DNA of 64,000 nt from Bradyrhizobium diazoefficiens (GTDB lineage Bacteria; Pseudomonadota; Alphaproteobacteria; Rhizobiales; Xanthobacteraceae), in NCBI RefSeq assembly GCF_016599855.1, contig NZ_CP067041.1, forward strand, positions 1,984,001 to 2,048,000, read 5' to 3'. The notes under the pieces are model-generated. The model searched no databases and was not told the origin of the DNA. It saw nothing but the letters and a program-made list of their open reading frames with translations. The number at the start of each line of letters is the position of its first letter. Position 1 is the first letter of the stretch. Positions 28,380-36,963 of this stretch are shown piece after piece. The position numbers and the translations under genes are program-made.

Positions 28380-28556
28380 AGTTACGCGTTCGTCGTTGCA
28401 AGGCGAGTTTCGGCCCGAGCGCAAATGCAAGGGCTGAAACGGCGAAGCGATCCAGAACCTGCCCAGCCCCCTGGATTTGCTTCGCTGTCTTGCGACGATG
28501 CCTTGAACAGAGCGGCTGTCGTTTTTGGCAATTGGATCGACTTTTCGGAGAGAGCG

Positions 28557-31500
28557 ATGAAGCGCTTCAATCTTTCGGCCTGGGCCGTCAGCCATCGGAC
28601 GCTGGTGCTGTTCCTGATGCTCGTGCTCGGCGTCGCCGGCTTCTTCTCCTATCAGAAGCTCGGCCGCGCCGAGGATCCGTTCTTCACGGTGAAGGTCGTC
28701 AACGTCTCCGTGCTGTGGCCGGGCGCGACCGCGCAGGAGATGCAGGCGCAGGTCGCCGATCCCATCGAGAAGAAGATTCAGGAGCTGCCCTATTTCGAGA
28801 AGGTGCAGACCTATTCCAAGCCCGGCTTTACCGCGCTCCAGGTGACGTTCCGCGACTCCACGCCGCCCAAGGACGTGCCCTATCTCTTCTATCTGCTGCG
28901 CAAGAAGCTGGTCGACGTGCAGGGCCAGCTGCCCGCTGGCATTCTGGGTCCCGTCGTCAATGACGAGTTCTCCGACGTCGATTCCATCCTCTACATGATG
29001 ACCGGCGACGGCGCCGACTACGCCCAGCTCAAGAAGGTCGCCGAAGGTTTCCGTCAGCGCCTGCTCAAGGTGCCGGGCGTGACCAAGGTCGACATGTATG
29101 GCAACCAGGACGAGCGCATCTACGTCGAGTTCAGCCACGCCAAGCTCGCCACCCTCGGCATCACGCCTCAGGCGTTGTTCGATTCGCTCGCCAAGCAGAA
29201 CAACGTGACCCCGGCCGGCACGGTCGAGACCTCGTCCCAGCGCGTGCCGCTGCGCGTCACCGGCGCGCTCGACGGCGCCAAGGCCGTTGCGGAGACCCCG
29301 GTCGAGAGCAATGGCCGCGTGTTCCGCCTCGGCGACATCGCCACCGTGACCCACGGCTATGTCGATCCGCCGAGCTTCGTCGTCCGCCAGGAAGGCAAGC
29401 CCGCGATCGGCATCGGTGTCGTCACCGCCAAGGGCGCCAACATCTTAGAACTCGGCAAGGAGGTCGAGAAGGCGACGGCAGAATTCATGAAAGCCGTGCC
29501 GCAAGGTGTCGATGTCAGCCTCATTGCCGATCAGCCCAAGGTGGTCGAGCACGCCGTCGGCGAATTCGTGCACTCCTTCATGGAAGCCCTCGTCATCGTG
29601 CTGTTCGTCTCGTTCCTGGCGCTCGGCTGGCGCACCGGCATCGTGGTCGCGATGTCCGTGCCGCTGGTGCTCGGCATTGTCTTCATCGTCATGAATACGA
29701 TGTCGCTGGACCTGCACCGCATCACGCTGGGCGCGCTGATCATCGCGCTGGGTCTACTCGTCGATGACGCCATCATCGCGGTCGAGATGATGGTGGTGAA
29801 GATGGAGCAGGGCTGGGACCGCATGCGCGCGGCGTCCTTTGCCTGGGAATCCACCGCGTTTCCGATGCTCACGGGAACGCTGGTCACGGCCGCTGGCTTC
29901 CTCCCCATCGGCTTTGCCAATTCGGCGGTCGGCGAATATGCCGGCAGCATCTTCTGGATCGTGGCGATCGCGCTGGTCGCCTCCTGGTTCGTGGCGGTGA
30001 TCTTCACGCCCTATATCGGCGTCATGCTGCTGCCCAACATCAAGGTCCACCACAACCACGATCCACATGCGGTCTATGAGACCCGCATGTATCGTGGCCT
30101 GCGCGCCATCGTGCAATGGTGCGTCAATCACCGCATCACCGTGGTGGCCGCGACCGTCGGCGTCTTCGTTGCCTCGGTCGTCGGCTTCGGCCACGTCCAG
30201 CAGCAGTTCTTCCCGCTGTCGGAGCGGCCCGAGCTGTTCCTCCAGCTGCGCCTGCCCGAGGGCACCGCCTTCAACGTCACTGAGAAGGCGGTCAAGAAGG
30301 CTGAGACGCTGCTGAAGGACGACAAGGACATCGAGACCTATACGGCCTATGTCGGCCAGGGTTCGCCGCGCTTCTGGCTCGGCCTCAATCCGCAGCTTCC
30401 GAACGAAGCCTTTGCCGAGATCGTCATCGTCGCCAAGGGCGTCGAGGCACGCGAGCGCGTCAAGGCCAAGATCGAGGGCGCGGTCGCCGACGGCATGTTG
30501 ACGGAAGCGCGCGTGCGCGTCGACCGCTTCAACTTCGGTCCGCCGGTCGGCTTCCCCGTGCAGTTCCGCGTGATCGGCCCCGACGCCAACAAGGTGCGCG
30601 AAATCGCCTACCAGGTCCGCGACGTCATGCGTGAGAACAAGAGCGTCAAGGACGTTCAGCTCGACTGGAACGAGCAGTCGCCGTACCTCAAGCTCGTCGT
30701 CGACCAGGATCGCGCCCGCGCCATGGGCCTGACCCCGCAGGACGTCTCGCAGGCACTGTCGATGCTGATCTCGGGCGCGCAGGTCACGACCGTGCGCGAC
30801 GGTATCGAGAAGGTCGGCGTGGTTGCGCGAGCGATCCCGTCTGAGCGTCTCGACCTCGGCGGCGTCGGTGATCTCACCATTACCTCGAAGAACGGCGTGG
30901 CCGTGCCGCTGCAGCAGATCGCCAAGATCGAATATTCCCACGAGGAGCCGATCCTGTGGCGGCGCAACCGCGACATGGCGATCACCGTGCGCTCCGACGT
31001 CGTCGACGGCGTGCAGGCGCCCGACGTGACCAGTCAGATTGCGCCGAAGCTGAAGCAGATTCAGGATCAGCTCGAGCCGGCCTACCGGATCGAGGCGGGC
31101 GGCGCGTTCGAAGAATCCGCCAAGGGCAACGCTTCAATCTTCATCCTCTTCCCGCTGATGGTCATGGTGATGCTGACGCTCTTGATGTTCCAGCTTCAGA
31201 GCTTCTCGCGCCTGATCCTGGTGTTCCTGACCGCGCCGCTCGGCATCGTCGGAGCCTCCCTTGGGCTCAACGTCGCCAATGCCCCGTTCGGCTTCGTGGC
31301 GCTGCTCGGCCTGATCGCGCTCGCCGGCATGATCATGCGCAATACGGTCATCCTGGTCGACCAGATCGAGACCGACGTCTCGCACGGCCTGACCCGGCGC
31401 GAGGCGATCGTGGAGGCGACTGTCCGCCGCGCCCGCCCGGTGGTGCTGACGGCGCTCGCCGCCATCCTCGCCATGATCCCGCTGTCGCGCTCGGCCTTCT

Positions 31501-31694
31501 GGGGCCCCATGGCGATCACCATCATGGGCGGCTTGTTCGTCGCAACCTTCCTAACGCTGTTGTATCTGCCGGGCCTCTATGCCCTGTGGTTCAGGAAGAG
31601 CCTGGATGAGGCGGGTACGCCGGAACAGCCTGCCGCGCCGCAGCATGGGAGCGATGATCAGCACGCAATTCCGCTTGCTGAAGCGGCTGAATAG
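28557..31694 (+). CDS. RND efflux pump, inner-membrane transporter
   Basis: This 1045-residue pump has the usual layout of twelve membrane helices and two large periplasmic loops. The N-terminus (HRTLVLFLMLVLGVAGFFSY) is helix 1, and the proton-relay Asp pair lies in helix 4 (GLLVDDAIIAVE, around residue 403). MIMRNTVILVDQIETD lies in helix 10. It is closest in style to hydrophobe/multidrug exporters; the substrate is not readable. GGAGAGAGCG gives the ribosome site. It is separated from the adaptor by 177 bases in which I see no gene, and is followed by the TetR gene. Confidence 0.94.
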   Translation: MKRFNLSAWAVSHRTLVLFLMLVLGVAGFFSYQKLGRAEDPFFTVKVVNVSVLWPGATAQEMQAQVADPIEKKIQELPYFEKVQTYSKPGFTALQVTFRDSTPPKDVPYLFYLLRKKLVDVQGQLPAGILGPVVNDEFSDVDSILYMMTGDGADYAQLKKVAEGFRQRLLKVPGVTKVDMYGNQDERIYVEFSHAKLATLGITPQALFDSLAKQNNVTPAGTVETSSQRVPLRVTGALDGAKAVAETPVESNGRVFRLGDIATVTHGYVDPPSFVVRQEGKPAIGIGVVTAKGANILELGKEVEKATAEFMKAVPQGVDVSLIADQPKVVEHAVGEFVHSFMEALVIVLFVSFLALGWRTGIVVAMSVPLVLGIVFIVMNTMSLDLHRITLGALIIALGLLVDDAIIAVEMMVVKMEQGWDRMRAASFAWESTAFPMLTGTLVTAAGFLPIGFANSAVGEYAGSIFWIVAIALVASWFVAVIFTPYIGVMLLPNIKVHHNHDPHAVYETRMYRGLRAIVQWCVNHRITVVAATVGVFVASVVGFGHVQQQFFPLSERPELFLQLRLPEGTAFNVTEKAVKKAETLLKDDKDIETYTAYVGQGSPRFWLGLNPQLPNEAFAEIVIVAKGVEARERVKAKIEGAVADGMLTEARVRVDRFNFGPPVGFPVQFRVIGPDANKVREIAYQVRDVMRENKSVKDVQLDWNEQSPYLKLVVDQDRARAMGLTPQDVSQALSMLISGAQVTTVRDGIEKVGVVARAIPSERLDLGGVGDLTITSKNGVAVPLQQIAKIEYSHEEPILWRRNRDMAITVRSDVVDGVQAPDVTSQIAPKLKQIQDQLEPAYRIEAGGAFEESAKGNASIFILFPLMVMVMLTLLMFQLQSFSRLILVFLTAPLGIVGASLGLNVANAPFGFVALLGLIALAGMIMRNTVILVDQIETDVSHGLTRREAIVEATVRRARPVVLTALAAILAMIPLSRSAFWGPMAITIMGGLFVATFLTLLYLPGLYALWFRKSLDEAGTPEQPAAPQHGSDDQHAIPLAEAAE

Positions 31695-31727
31695 ATGAGA
31701 AGACTACTAGCGGACGAGTCCTGACAG

Positions 31728-32327
31728 ATGACACTGGTTTCGGAACACATCGAAGGCGACACCCGGGATCGTATTCTCGAGGTGGCCGAGCGGCTGTTCC
31801 GCCAGATCGGCTATCAGAAGACCACGGTCGGGGATATCGCCAAGGAGCTCCGCATGAGCCCCGCTAACGTCTATCGCTTTTTCGAATCGAAAAAAGCGAT
31901 CCACCAGGCGGTGGCCCGTTCGCTGATGGGTGAGGTCGAGCTCGAAGCGCAGCGGATCGTGGCGCGGCCCGGTCCGGTACTCCCGCGCTTCCGCGAGCTG
32001 CTCACCACCATCAACCGCATGAACACTGAGCGCTATGTCGGCGATTCCAAGCTGCATGAGATGGTCGAGATCGCCATGCAGGAGGACTGGGACGTCTGCG
32101 TCACCCATATGGAGTGCATTGCCAGGGTGATCGGCCAAATGATCGCCCAAGGGGCCGCCACCGGCGAATTCGAGGCGCCGGACCTGCAACTGGCCTCGCT
32201 CTGCGCCTGCACCGCCATGATGCGCTTCTTCCACCCCCAGATGATCGCCCAGTGCGCCACCAAGCCGGGCCCGACCATCGACCAGATGATCGATTTCGTC
32301 ATCGCCGGTCTGTCCCCGCGCCACTGA
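31728..32327 (+). CDS. TetR family regulator of the RND operon
   Basis: This 199-residue protein has a TetR helix-turn-helix at about residues 12-58 (TRDRILEVAERLFRQIGYQK, then SPANVYRFFESKKAIH). The C-terminal domain resembles the TetR_C group seen with efflux regulators. Its position 33 bases after the pump gene, on the same strand, suggests local control of the pump, an unusual distal placement for such a repressor. Confidence 0.9.
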   Translation: MTLVSEHIEGDTRDRILEVAERLFRQIGYQKTTVGDIAKELRMSPANVYRFFESKKAIHQAVARSLMGEVELEAQRIVARPGPVLPRFRELLTTINRMNTERYVGDSKLHEMVEIAMQEDWDVCVTHMECIARVIGQMIAQGAATGEFEAPDLQLASLCACTAMMRFFHPQMIAQCATKPGPTIDQMIDFVIAGLSPRH

Positions 32328-32410
32328 CGGGTCGGGGAGTTTCCTTCTATAGACAGGCCGGCCGCCCCCGGACTGACCTGATCGTAGGCGACGACGGATC
32401 AACAAACTCC

Positions 32411-32488
32411 GTCATTGCGAGCGCAGCGAAGCAATCCAGACTGCCTCGACGGAGGGATTCTGGATTGCTTCGCTGCGCTCGCAATGAC
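32411..32488. repeat. 30-bp perfect inverted repeat, GTCAT...ATGAC family
   Basis: The arms at 32411-32440 and 32459-32488 are perfect reverse complements (starting GTCATTGCGAGCGCAGCG) with an 18-nt loop. This type of element is common in bradyrhizobial intergenic DNA as far as I recall. It ends only 16 bases before the GTG of the flavin reductase gene. Confidence 0.9.
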
Positions 32489-32504
32489 AAGAAGGAAGTA
32501 GCGC

Positions 32505-33128
32505 GTGACCGACAAAGACCTGTACTTCTACGAGCCCTCCAAGGGCCACGGCCTCAAGCACGATCCGTTCAACGCCATCATCGCGCCGCGGCCGATCGGC
32601 TGGATCTCCTCGCGCGACACCGAGGGCCACGTCAATCTGGCGCCCTACAGCTTCTTCAACGCGTTCTGTTACGTGCCGCCGATCATCGGCTTCTCCTCCA
32701 CCAACTGGAAAGACTCGGTCGAGAACATCCAGCAGACCGGCGAGTTCGTCTGGAATCTTGCCATCATGGATCTGGCCAAGCAGATGAACGCGACCGCCGC
32801 GCATGTCGCGCCCGAGGTCGACGAGTTCGAGATTGCGGGCCTGACCGCCGTACCCGGCAAGCTCGTCAACGTGCCGCGCGTGGCTGAGAGCCCCGTCGCC
32901 TTCGAGTGCAAGGTGTCCGACATCGTCCGCCTCAAGGGCGCCGACGGCAAGGAGGCCGATGCCTGGCTGACGCTGGGCGAGGTCGTCGCCGTCCATATCG
33001 ACAAGGCCCTGATCAAGGACGGCGTCTACCAGACGGCCGCCGCCCGGCCCATCGTCCGCGCAGGTCGCCGCGGCGATTACTTCGAGATCAGGCCGGAAAA
33101 CATGTTCGAGATGGTCCGGCCGGATTAG
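32505..33128 (+). CDS. Flavin reductase family protein
   Basis: This 207-residue FMN-binding split-barrel protein has landmarks IIAPRPIGWISSRDTEGHVNLAPYS split over the first two strands, FFNAFCYVPPIIGFSST, and a conserved C-terminal IVRAGRRGDYFEI. Such proteins reduce flavin or act as small flavoenzymes; the partner is unknown. Translation starts at GTG (32505) behind GAAGGAAG, directly downstream of a palindromic repeat. Confidence 0.9.
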   Translation: MTDKDLYFYEPSKGHGLKHDPFNAIIAPRPIGWISSRDTEGHVNLAPYSFFNAFCYVPPIIGFSSTNWKDSVENIQQTGEFVWNLAIMDLAKQMNATAAHVAPEVDEFEIAGLTAVPGKLVNVPRVAESPVAFECKVSDIVRLKGADGKEADAWLTLGEVVAVHIDKALIKDGVYQTAAARPIVRAGRRGDYFEIRPENMFEMVRPD

Positions 33129-33147
33129 TCGCAAATCTCTCCACGTC

Positions 33148-33251
33148 GTCATTCCGGGGCGCGCGAAGCGCGAGCCCGGAATCCATTGGGCTGCGGGCCG
33201 CGTGGATGAATGGATTCCGGGCTCGCGCCTACCGGCGCGTCCCGGAATGAC
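33148..33251. repeat. GTCATTCC-type palindromic element
   Basis: It starts GTCATTCCGGGGCGCGCGAA and ends CCCGGAATGAC. The inner arms GAGCCCGGAATCCATT and AATGGATTCCGGGCTC are complementary. The same element with different loop sequence occurs at 39895-39999. Nothing else coding is visible between 33129 and 33410. Confidence 0.85.
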
Positions 33252-33410
33252 ATCCCTCCCGGAACTGCCCCCACGCCCCGGCCGTTATGGTCCTCGGGGC
33301 GGCCGCCCGGCCGCGTCGATTCGTGCCTTTTTTGGCGCGCGAAGTGTTCACGCGCCCCGGCCACTTTCCGCTAACATGCCCGATATCCGCGCCGTTGCAT
33401 GAGGTCCGCC

Positions 33411-35678
33411 ATGAGCTTCCGCCGCGACACCCTGACAAAGCCGATCTTCTCCCGGGCGCGCGGCGTGCTGCCGGCGATGTCCGACACGGAGCGCGAGGCG
33501 CTGGAGGCCGGTGACGTCTGGTGGGACGCCGACCTGTTCACCGGCAATCCGGACTGGTCGAAACTGCTGAAGCTCCCGCAGGCAAAGCTGACCGACGAAG
33601 AGCAGGCCTTCCTCAACGGCCCCGTCGACGAGCTCTGCGCCATGCTCGACGAATGGAAGATCTTTTGGGAATGGCGCGACCTGCCGCAGGATGTCTGGGC
33701 CTTCATCAAGCGCGAAAAGTTCTTCGGCATGATCATCCCGAAGGAGTTTGGCGGCCTCGGCTTCTCGCCCTATGCCCATTCGGAAGTCGTGCGCAAGATA
33801 TCGACCCGCTCGATCGCCGCCGCCGTCACGGTGATGGTGCCGAACTCGCTCGGACCTGGCGAGCTCTTGATGCGCTTCGGCACCAGGGAGCAGCAGGAAC
33901 GCTGGCTGCCGCGGCTTGCCGACGGCCGAGACATTCCCTGCTTCGGCCTCACCAGCCCGGAAGCTGGCTCCGACGCCGCCTCGATGGTCGACACCGGCAT
34001 CATCTGCAAAGACAATTTCGAAGGCCGCGAGGTCACAGGCCTCAGGCTCAACTGGCACAAGCGCTACATCACACTTGGCCCGGTCGCGACGCTCTTGGGC
34101 CTCGCCTTCAAGGCCTATGATCCAGATCACCTCGTGGGCCAACAGGAGGAGCTCGGCATCAGCGTAGCGCTGATCCCGACCAATCTGCCCGGCGTCGAGA
34201 TTGGCCAGCGCCATCTGCCGTCGATGCAAGTCTTCCAGAATGGCCCGAACTGGGGCCGCGATGTTTTCATTCCGCTCGACTATGTCATCGGCGGCCAAGA
34301 GCGGCTCGGGCAGGGCTGGAAGATGCTGATGACGGCGCTCGCCGCCGGCCGCGGCATTTCGCTGCCGTCGCTGTCCGCTGCTGGAGCCGCCTATGCCGCG
34401 CGCACCACGGGCGCCTATGCCCGCATCCGCGAGCAGTTCGGTATCTCCATTTCCAAGTTCGAGGGCGTCGAGGAGCCGCTCGCGCGCATCGTCGCTACCG
34501 CCTATCAGCTCGACGCGGCGCGCCGATTGACCTGTGCGGCGCTGAACGCCGGCGTCCATCCCGCCGTGATCTCCGGCATCATGAAGCTGCACGCGACCGA
34601 ACGGATGCGGGTCGCGGTCGACGACGCCATGGACATTCATGGCGGCAAGGCCGTGATCGACGGCCCGCAAAACTATCTCGGCAATCTGCACCGTGCCGTG
34701 CCGGTCGGCATCACGGTCGAGGGCGCCAACATCCTCACCCGCAATCTCATCGTGTTCGGGCAGGGCGCGATCCGCGCGCATCCCTATCTGCTCGAGGAGA
34801 TGAATGCGCTTGCCGACACCGACCGTGAGCGCGGGCTCACCGCGTTCGACAAGGCGTTCTGGAAACATGTCGGCCATAGCTTCCAGACGCTGTTCCGCGC
34901 CGTCGGCCGGAGCTGGACCTTCGGTGCGTTTGCGCTGGCACCGGACGCCGGCGACGCCACGCCCTTCTACCGCCAGCTCTCGCGCTATTCGGCGGCCTTC
35001 GCGCTCTGCGCCGACATGGCGCTGCTCACGCTCGGTGGTGCGCTGAAGCGCAAGGAGATGCTGTCGGCGCGCTTCGGCGACATCCTCTCCGAACTTTACC
35101 TCCTGTCCGCCGCGCTAAAACGCTGGCAGGACGAGGGGCAACAGAAGGAAGATTTTGCGGCGCTGGAATGGTGCATGGCGACGGGCTTCAAAACGATCGA
35201 GAATCGGTTCGCTGAAATCCTTGCCAATCTGCCGAATCGTTTTGTCGCCGTGATCCTCAAGCTCGTGGTCCAGCCTTTTGGAGCACGTGTGCTCGGCCCG
35301 TCCGACCGTGTCGTCCACCAATGCGCAAGCCTCGTGCTGGAGCCCTCGGCGGCGCGCGAGCGCCTCACGCCCGATCTCGCTTATATCGATGATGACAGCG
35401 GCTTCGCCCGGCTGGAGCGCGCGTTCAAGCTGGTGGCGGGGACCGATGCGATCGCCAAGCGTATGCGTGCCGCGCATCTAAGCGATTGGAAGGATGCTGT
35501 CGCCAAGGGCGTGATCACGCAGGCCGAAGGCGAGCAGCTTGCAGCTGCCCATGACGCCGTCACAAAAGTCATCGAGGTCGACGATTTTGCGCCGGAGGCG
35601 CTGTCGCCGATTTACAAGAAAACCGGCGACGTGCATCAATTCTTCCAGGAACTCGGTGAACAGAGGGCGGCGAGCTGA
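33411..35678 (+). CDS. fadE: Long-form acyl-CoA dehydrogenase (FadE type)
   Basis: It catalyses the first, FAD-dependent step of fatty-acid beta-oxidation. The 755-residue product is of the long FadE form: an N-terminal extension, an acyl-CoA dehydrogenase core (FGMIIPKEFGGLGFSPYAHS, FGLTSPEAGSDAAS, AMDIHGGKAVIDGPQNYLGN) and an extra C-terminal domain of about 250 residues. The ATG at 33411 follows GAGG; a second ATG lies four codons upstream. It is the first gene of a four-gene beta-oxidation operon and overlaps the thiolase start (TGATG). Confidence 0.94.
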   Translation: MSFRRDTLTKPIFSRARGVLPAMSDTEREALEAGDVWWDADLFTGNPDWSKLLKLPQAKLTDEEQAFLNGPVDELCAMLDEWKIFWEWRDLPQDVWAFIKREKFFGMIIPKEFGGLGFSPYAHSEVVRKISTRSIAAAVTVMVPNSLGPGELLMRFGTREQQERWLPRLADGRDIPCFGLTSPEAGSDAASMVDTGIICKDNFEGREVTGLRLNWHKRYITLGPVATLLGLAFKAYDPDHLVGQQEELGISVALIPTNLPGVEIGQRHLPSMQVFQNGPNWGRDVFIPLDYVIGGQERLGQGWKMLMTALAAGRGISLPSLSAAGAAYAARTTGAYARIREQFGISISKFEGVEEPLARIVATAYQLDAARRLTCAALNAGVHPAVISGIMKLHATERMRVAVDDAMDIHGGKAVIDGPQNYLGNLHRAVPVGITVEGANILTRNLIVFGQGAIRAHPYLLEEMNALADTDRERGLTAFDKAFWKHVGHSFQTLFRAVGRSWTFGAFALAPDAGDATPFYRQLSRYSAAFALCADMALLTLGGALKRKEMLSARFGDILSELYLLSAALKRWQDEGQQKEDFAALEWCMATGFKTIENRFAEILANLPNRFVAVILKLVVQPFGARVLGPSDRVVHQCASLVLEPSAARERLTPDLAYIDDDSGFARLERAFKLVAGTDAIAKRMRAAHLSDWKDAVAKGVITQAEGEQLAAAHDAVTKVIEVDDFAPEALSPIYKKTGDVHQFFQELGEQRAAS

Positions 35679-36961
35679 TGGCACGACCGGTTTTCATCGT
35701 CGACGGCAGCCGGACGCCGTTTCTGAAAGCGCGCTCGGGGCCGGGCCCATTCACGCCGGTCGACCTCGCCGTGCAATGTGGACGGCCGCTCCTGGCCCGC
35801 CAGCCGTTTTCGCCGGAGACATTCGACCAGGTCATCCTCGGCTGCGTCAACGTGATCGCGGACGAGATGAATCCGGCCCGCGTCGCAGCGCTCAGGCTCG
35901 GCATGGGCGAGGATATGGTGGCCTTCACCGTGCAGATCAATTGCGGCTCCGGCATGCAGTCGATCGACACCGCCTATCGCTACATCCGCGAGGGCCACGC
36001 CGAGATGATTTTGGCCGGCGGTACCGAGGCGCTCAGCCACGCGCCGCTGGTCTGGCCGAACTCCGGCGTGCGCTGGTTCGCTGGTCTAGCCACCGCCAAG
36101 GGCGCTGCCGCGAAGCTCGCCGCCGCGTTCAAACTCCGGCCGAATTATCTCAAGCCGATCATTGGCCTCGAGCGCGGGCTGACCGATCCCATCACCGAAC
36201 TGAACATGGGGCAGACCGCCGAGTTCGTCGGCCATCTTTTCGGCATTACCCGCGCACAGTCCGATGCCTATGCTGCCGAGAGCCATCGCCGGCTTGCGCA
36301 CGCGCAGACGGAGGGTTTTCTCAAGGGCGAGGTCGAGACCGCCTTCTCCCGCGACGGAAAATTCTTCGACCATGATGACGGCGTCCGTCCGGACTCCACG
36401 GCCGAGACGCTCGCAAAATTAAGGCCGGTGTTCGAGCGCCCCTGGGGCCAGGTCACCGCCGGCAATTCCTCGCAGATCACCGACGGCGCTTCCTGGGTGA
36501 TCCTCGCCTCAGATGCGGCAGTCGCGAAACACAAGTTGACGCCGAAGGCTGCCATCGTCGACAGCAATTGGGCCGCGCTCGATCCTGCTATCATGGGGCT
36601 CGGCCCCGTGATGTCGGCGACGCCGCTGCTCCAGCGCAACAATCTCACCATCAAGGACGTCGAGACCTGGGAGCTGAACGAGGCTTTCGCGACGCAAGTG
36701 CTCGGCTGCCTCGCCGCCTGGAACGACGACAAATTCTGCCGCGAGATTCTCGGGCTCGACGGCGCGGCCGGCGAGATCGACCGTGAAAGACTCAACGTCG
36801 ATGGCGGCGCCATCTCGCTCGGCCATCCCGTCGGCACCTCCGGCAACCGCATCGTGCTGCACCTCGTGAACGCAATGAAGCGGCTCGGCACCCGGCGCGG
36901 AATTGCCACCGAGTGCATCGGCGGCGGGCTCGGCGGCGCCATGTTGATCGAGGCGGTGTGA
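35678..36961 (+). CDS. fadA: Acetyl-CoA acyltransferase (beta-oxidation thiolase)
   Basis: This thiolase cleaves 3-ketoacyl-CoA to acetyl-CoA in the last step of beta-oxidation. The 427-residue product keeps the three catalytic elements: Cys89 in VQINCGSGMQS, His383 in SLGHPVGTSGNR and Cys413 in ATECIGGGLGG. Its length fits the FadI/trifunctional-enzyme beta-subunit type better than short FadA. The start codon overlaps the acyl-CoA dehydrogenase stop by one base, and the FadB-type gene starts two bases after its stop, so the proteins are co-expressed and probably form one complex with it. Confidence 0.94.
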   Translation: MARPVFIVDGSRTPFLKARSGPGPFTPVDLAVQCGRPLLARQPFSPETFDQVILGCVNVIADEMNPARVAALRLGMGEDMVAFTVQINCGSGMQSIDTAYRYIREGHAEMILAGGTEALSHAPLVWPNSGVRWFAGLATAKGAAAKLAAAFKLRPNYLKPIIGLERGLTDPITELNMGQTAEFVGHLFGITRAQSDAYAAESHRRLAHAQTEGFLKGEVETAFSRDGKFFDHDDGVRPDSTAETLAKLRPVFERPWGQVTAGNSSQITDGASWVILASDAAVAKHKLTPKAAIVDSNWAALDPAIMGLGPVMSATPLLQRNNLTIKDVETWELNEAFATQVLGCLAAWNDDKFCREILGLDGAAGEIDRERLNVDGGAISLGHPVGTSGNRIVLHLVNAMKRLGTRRGIATECIGGGLGGAMLIEAV

Positions 36962-36963
36962 CC

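Noticed and set aside
27714..29354. 546-codon minus-strand frame across the RND adaptor and pump genes
   Set aside because: It spans two genes with strong family motifs and has no recognisable domain.
32411..33251. Repeated palindromes considered as a CRISPR array
   Set aside because: There is no series of equal direct repeats with unique spacers and no cas genes; they are single dispersed inverted repeats.
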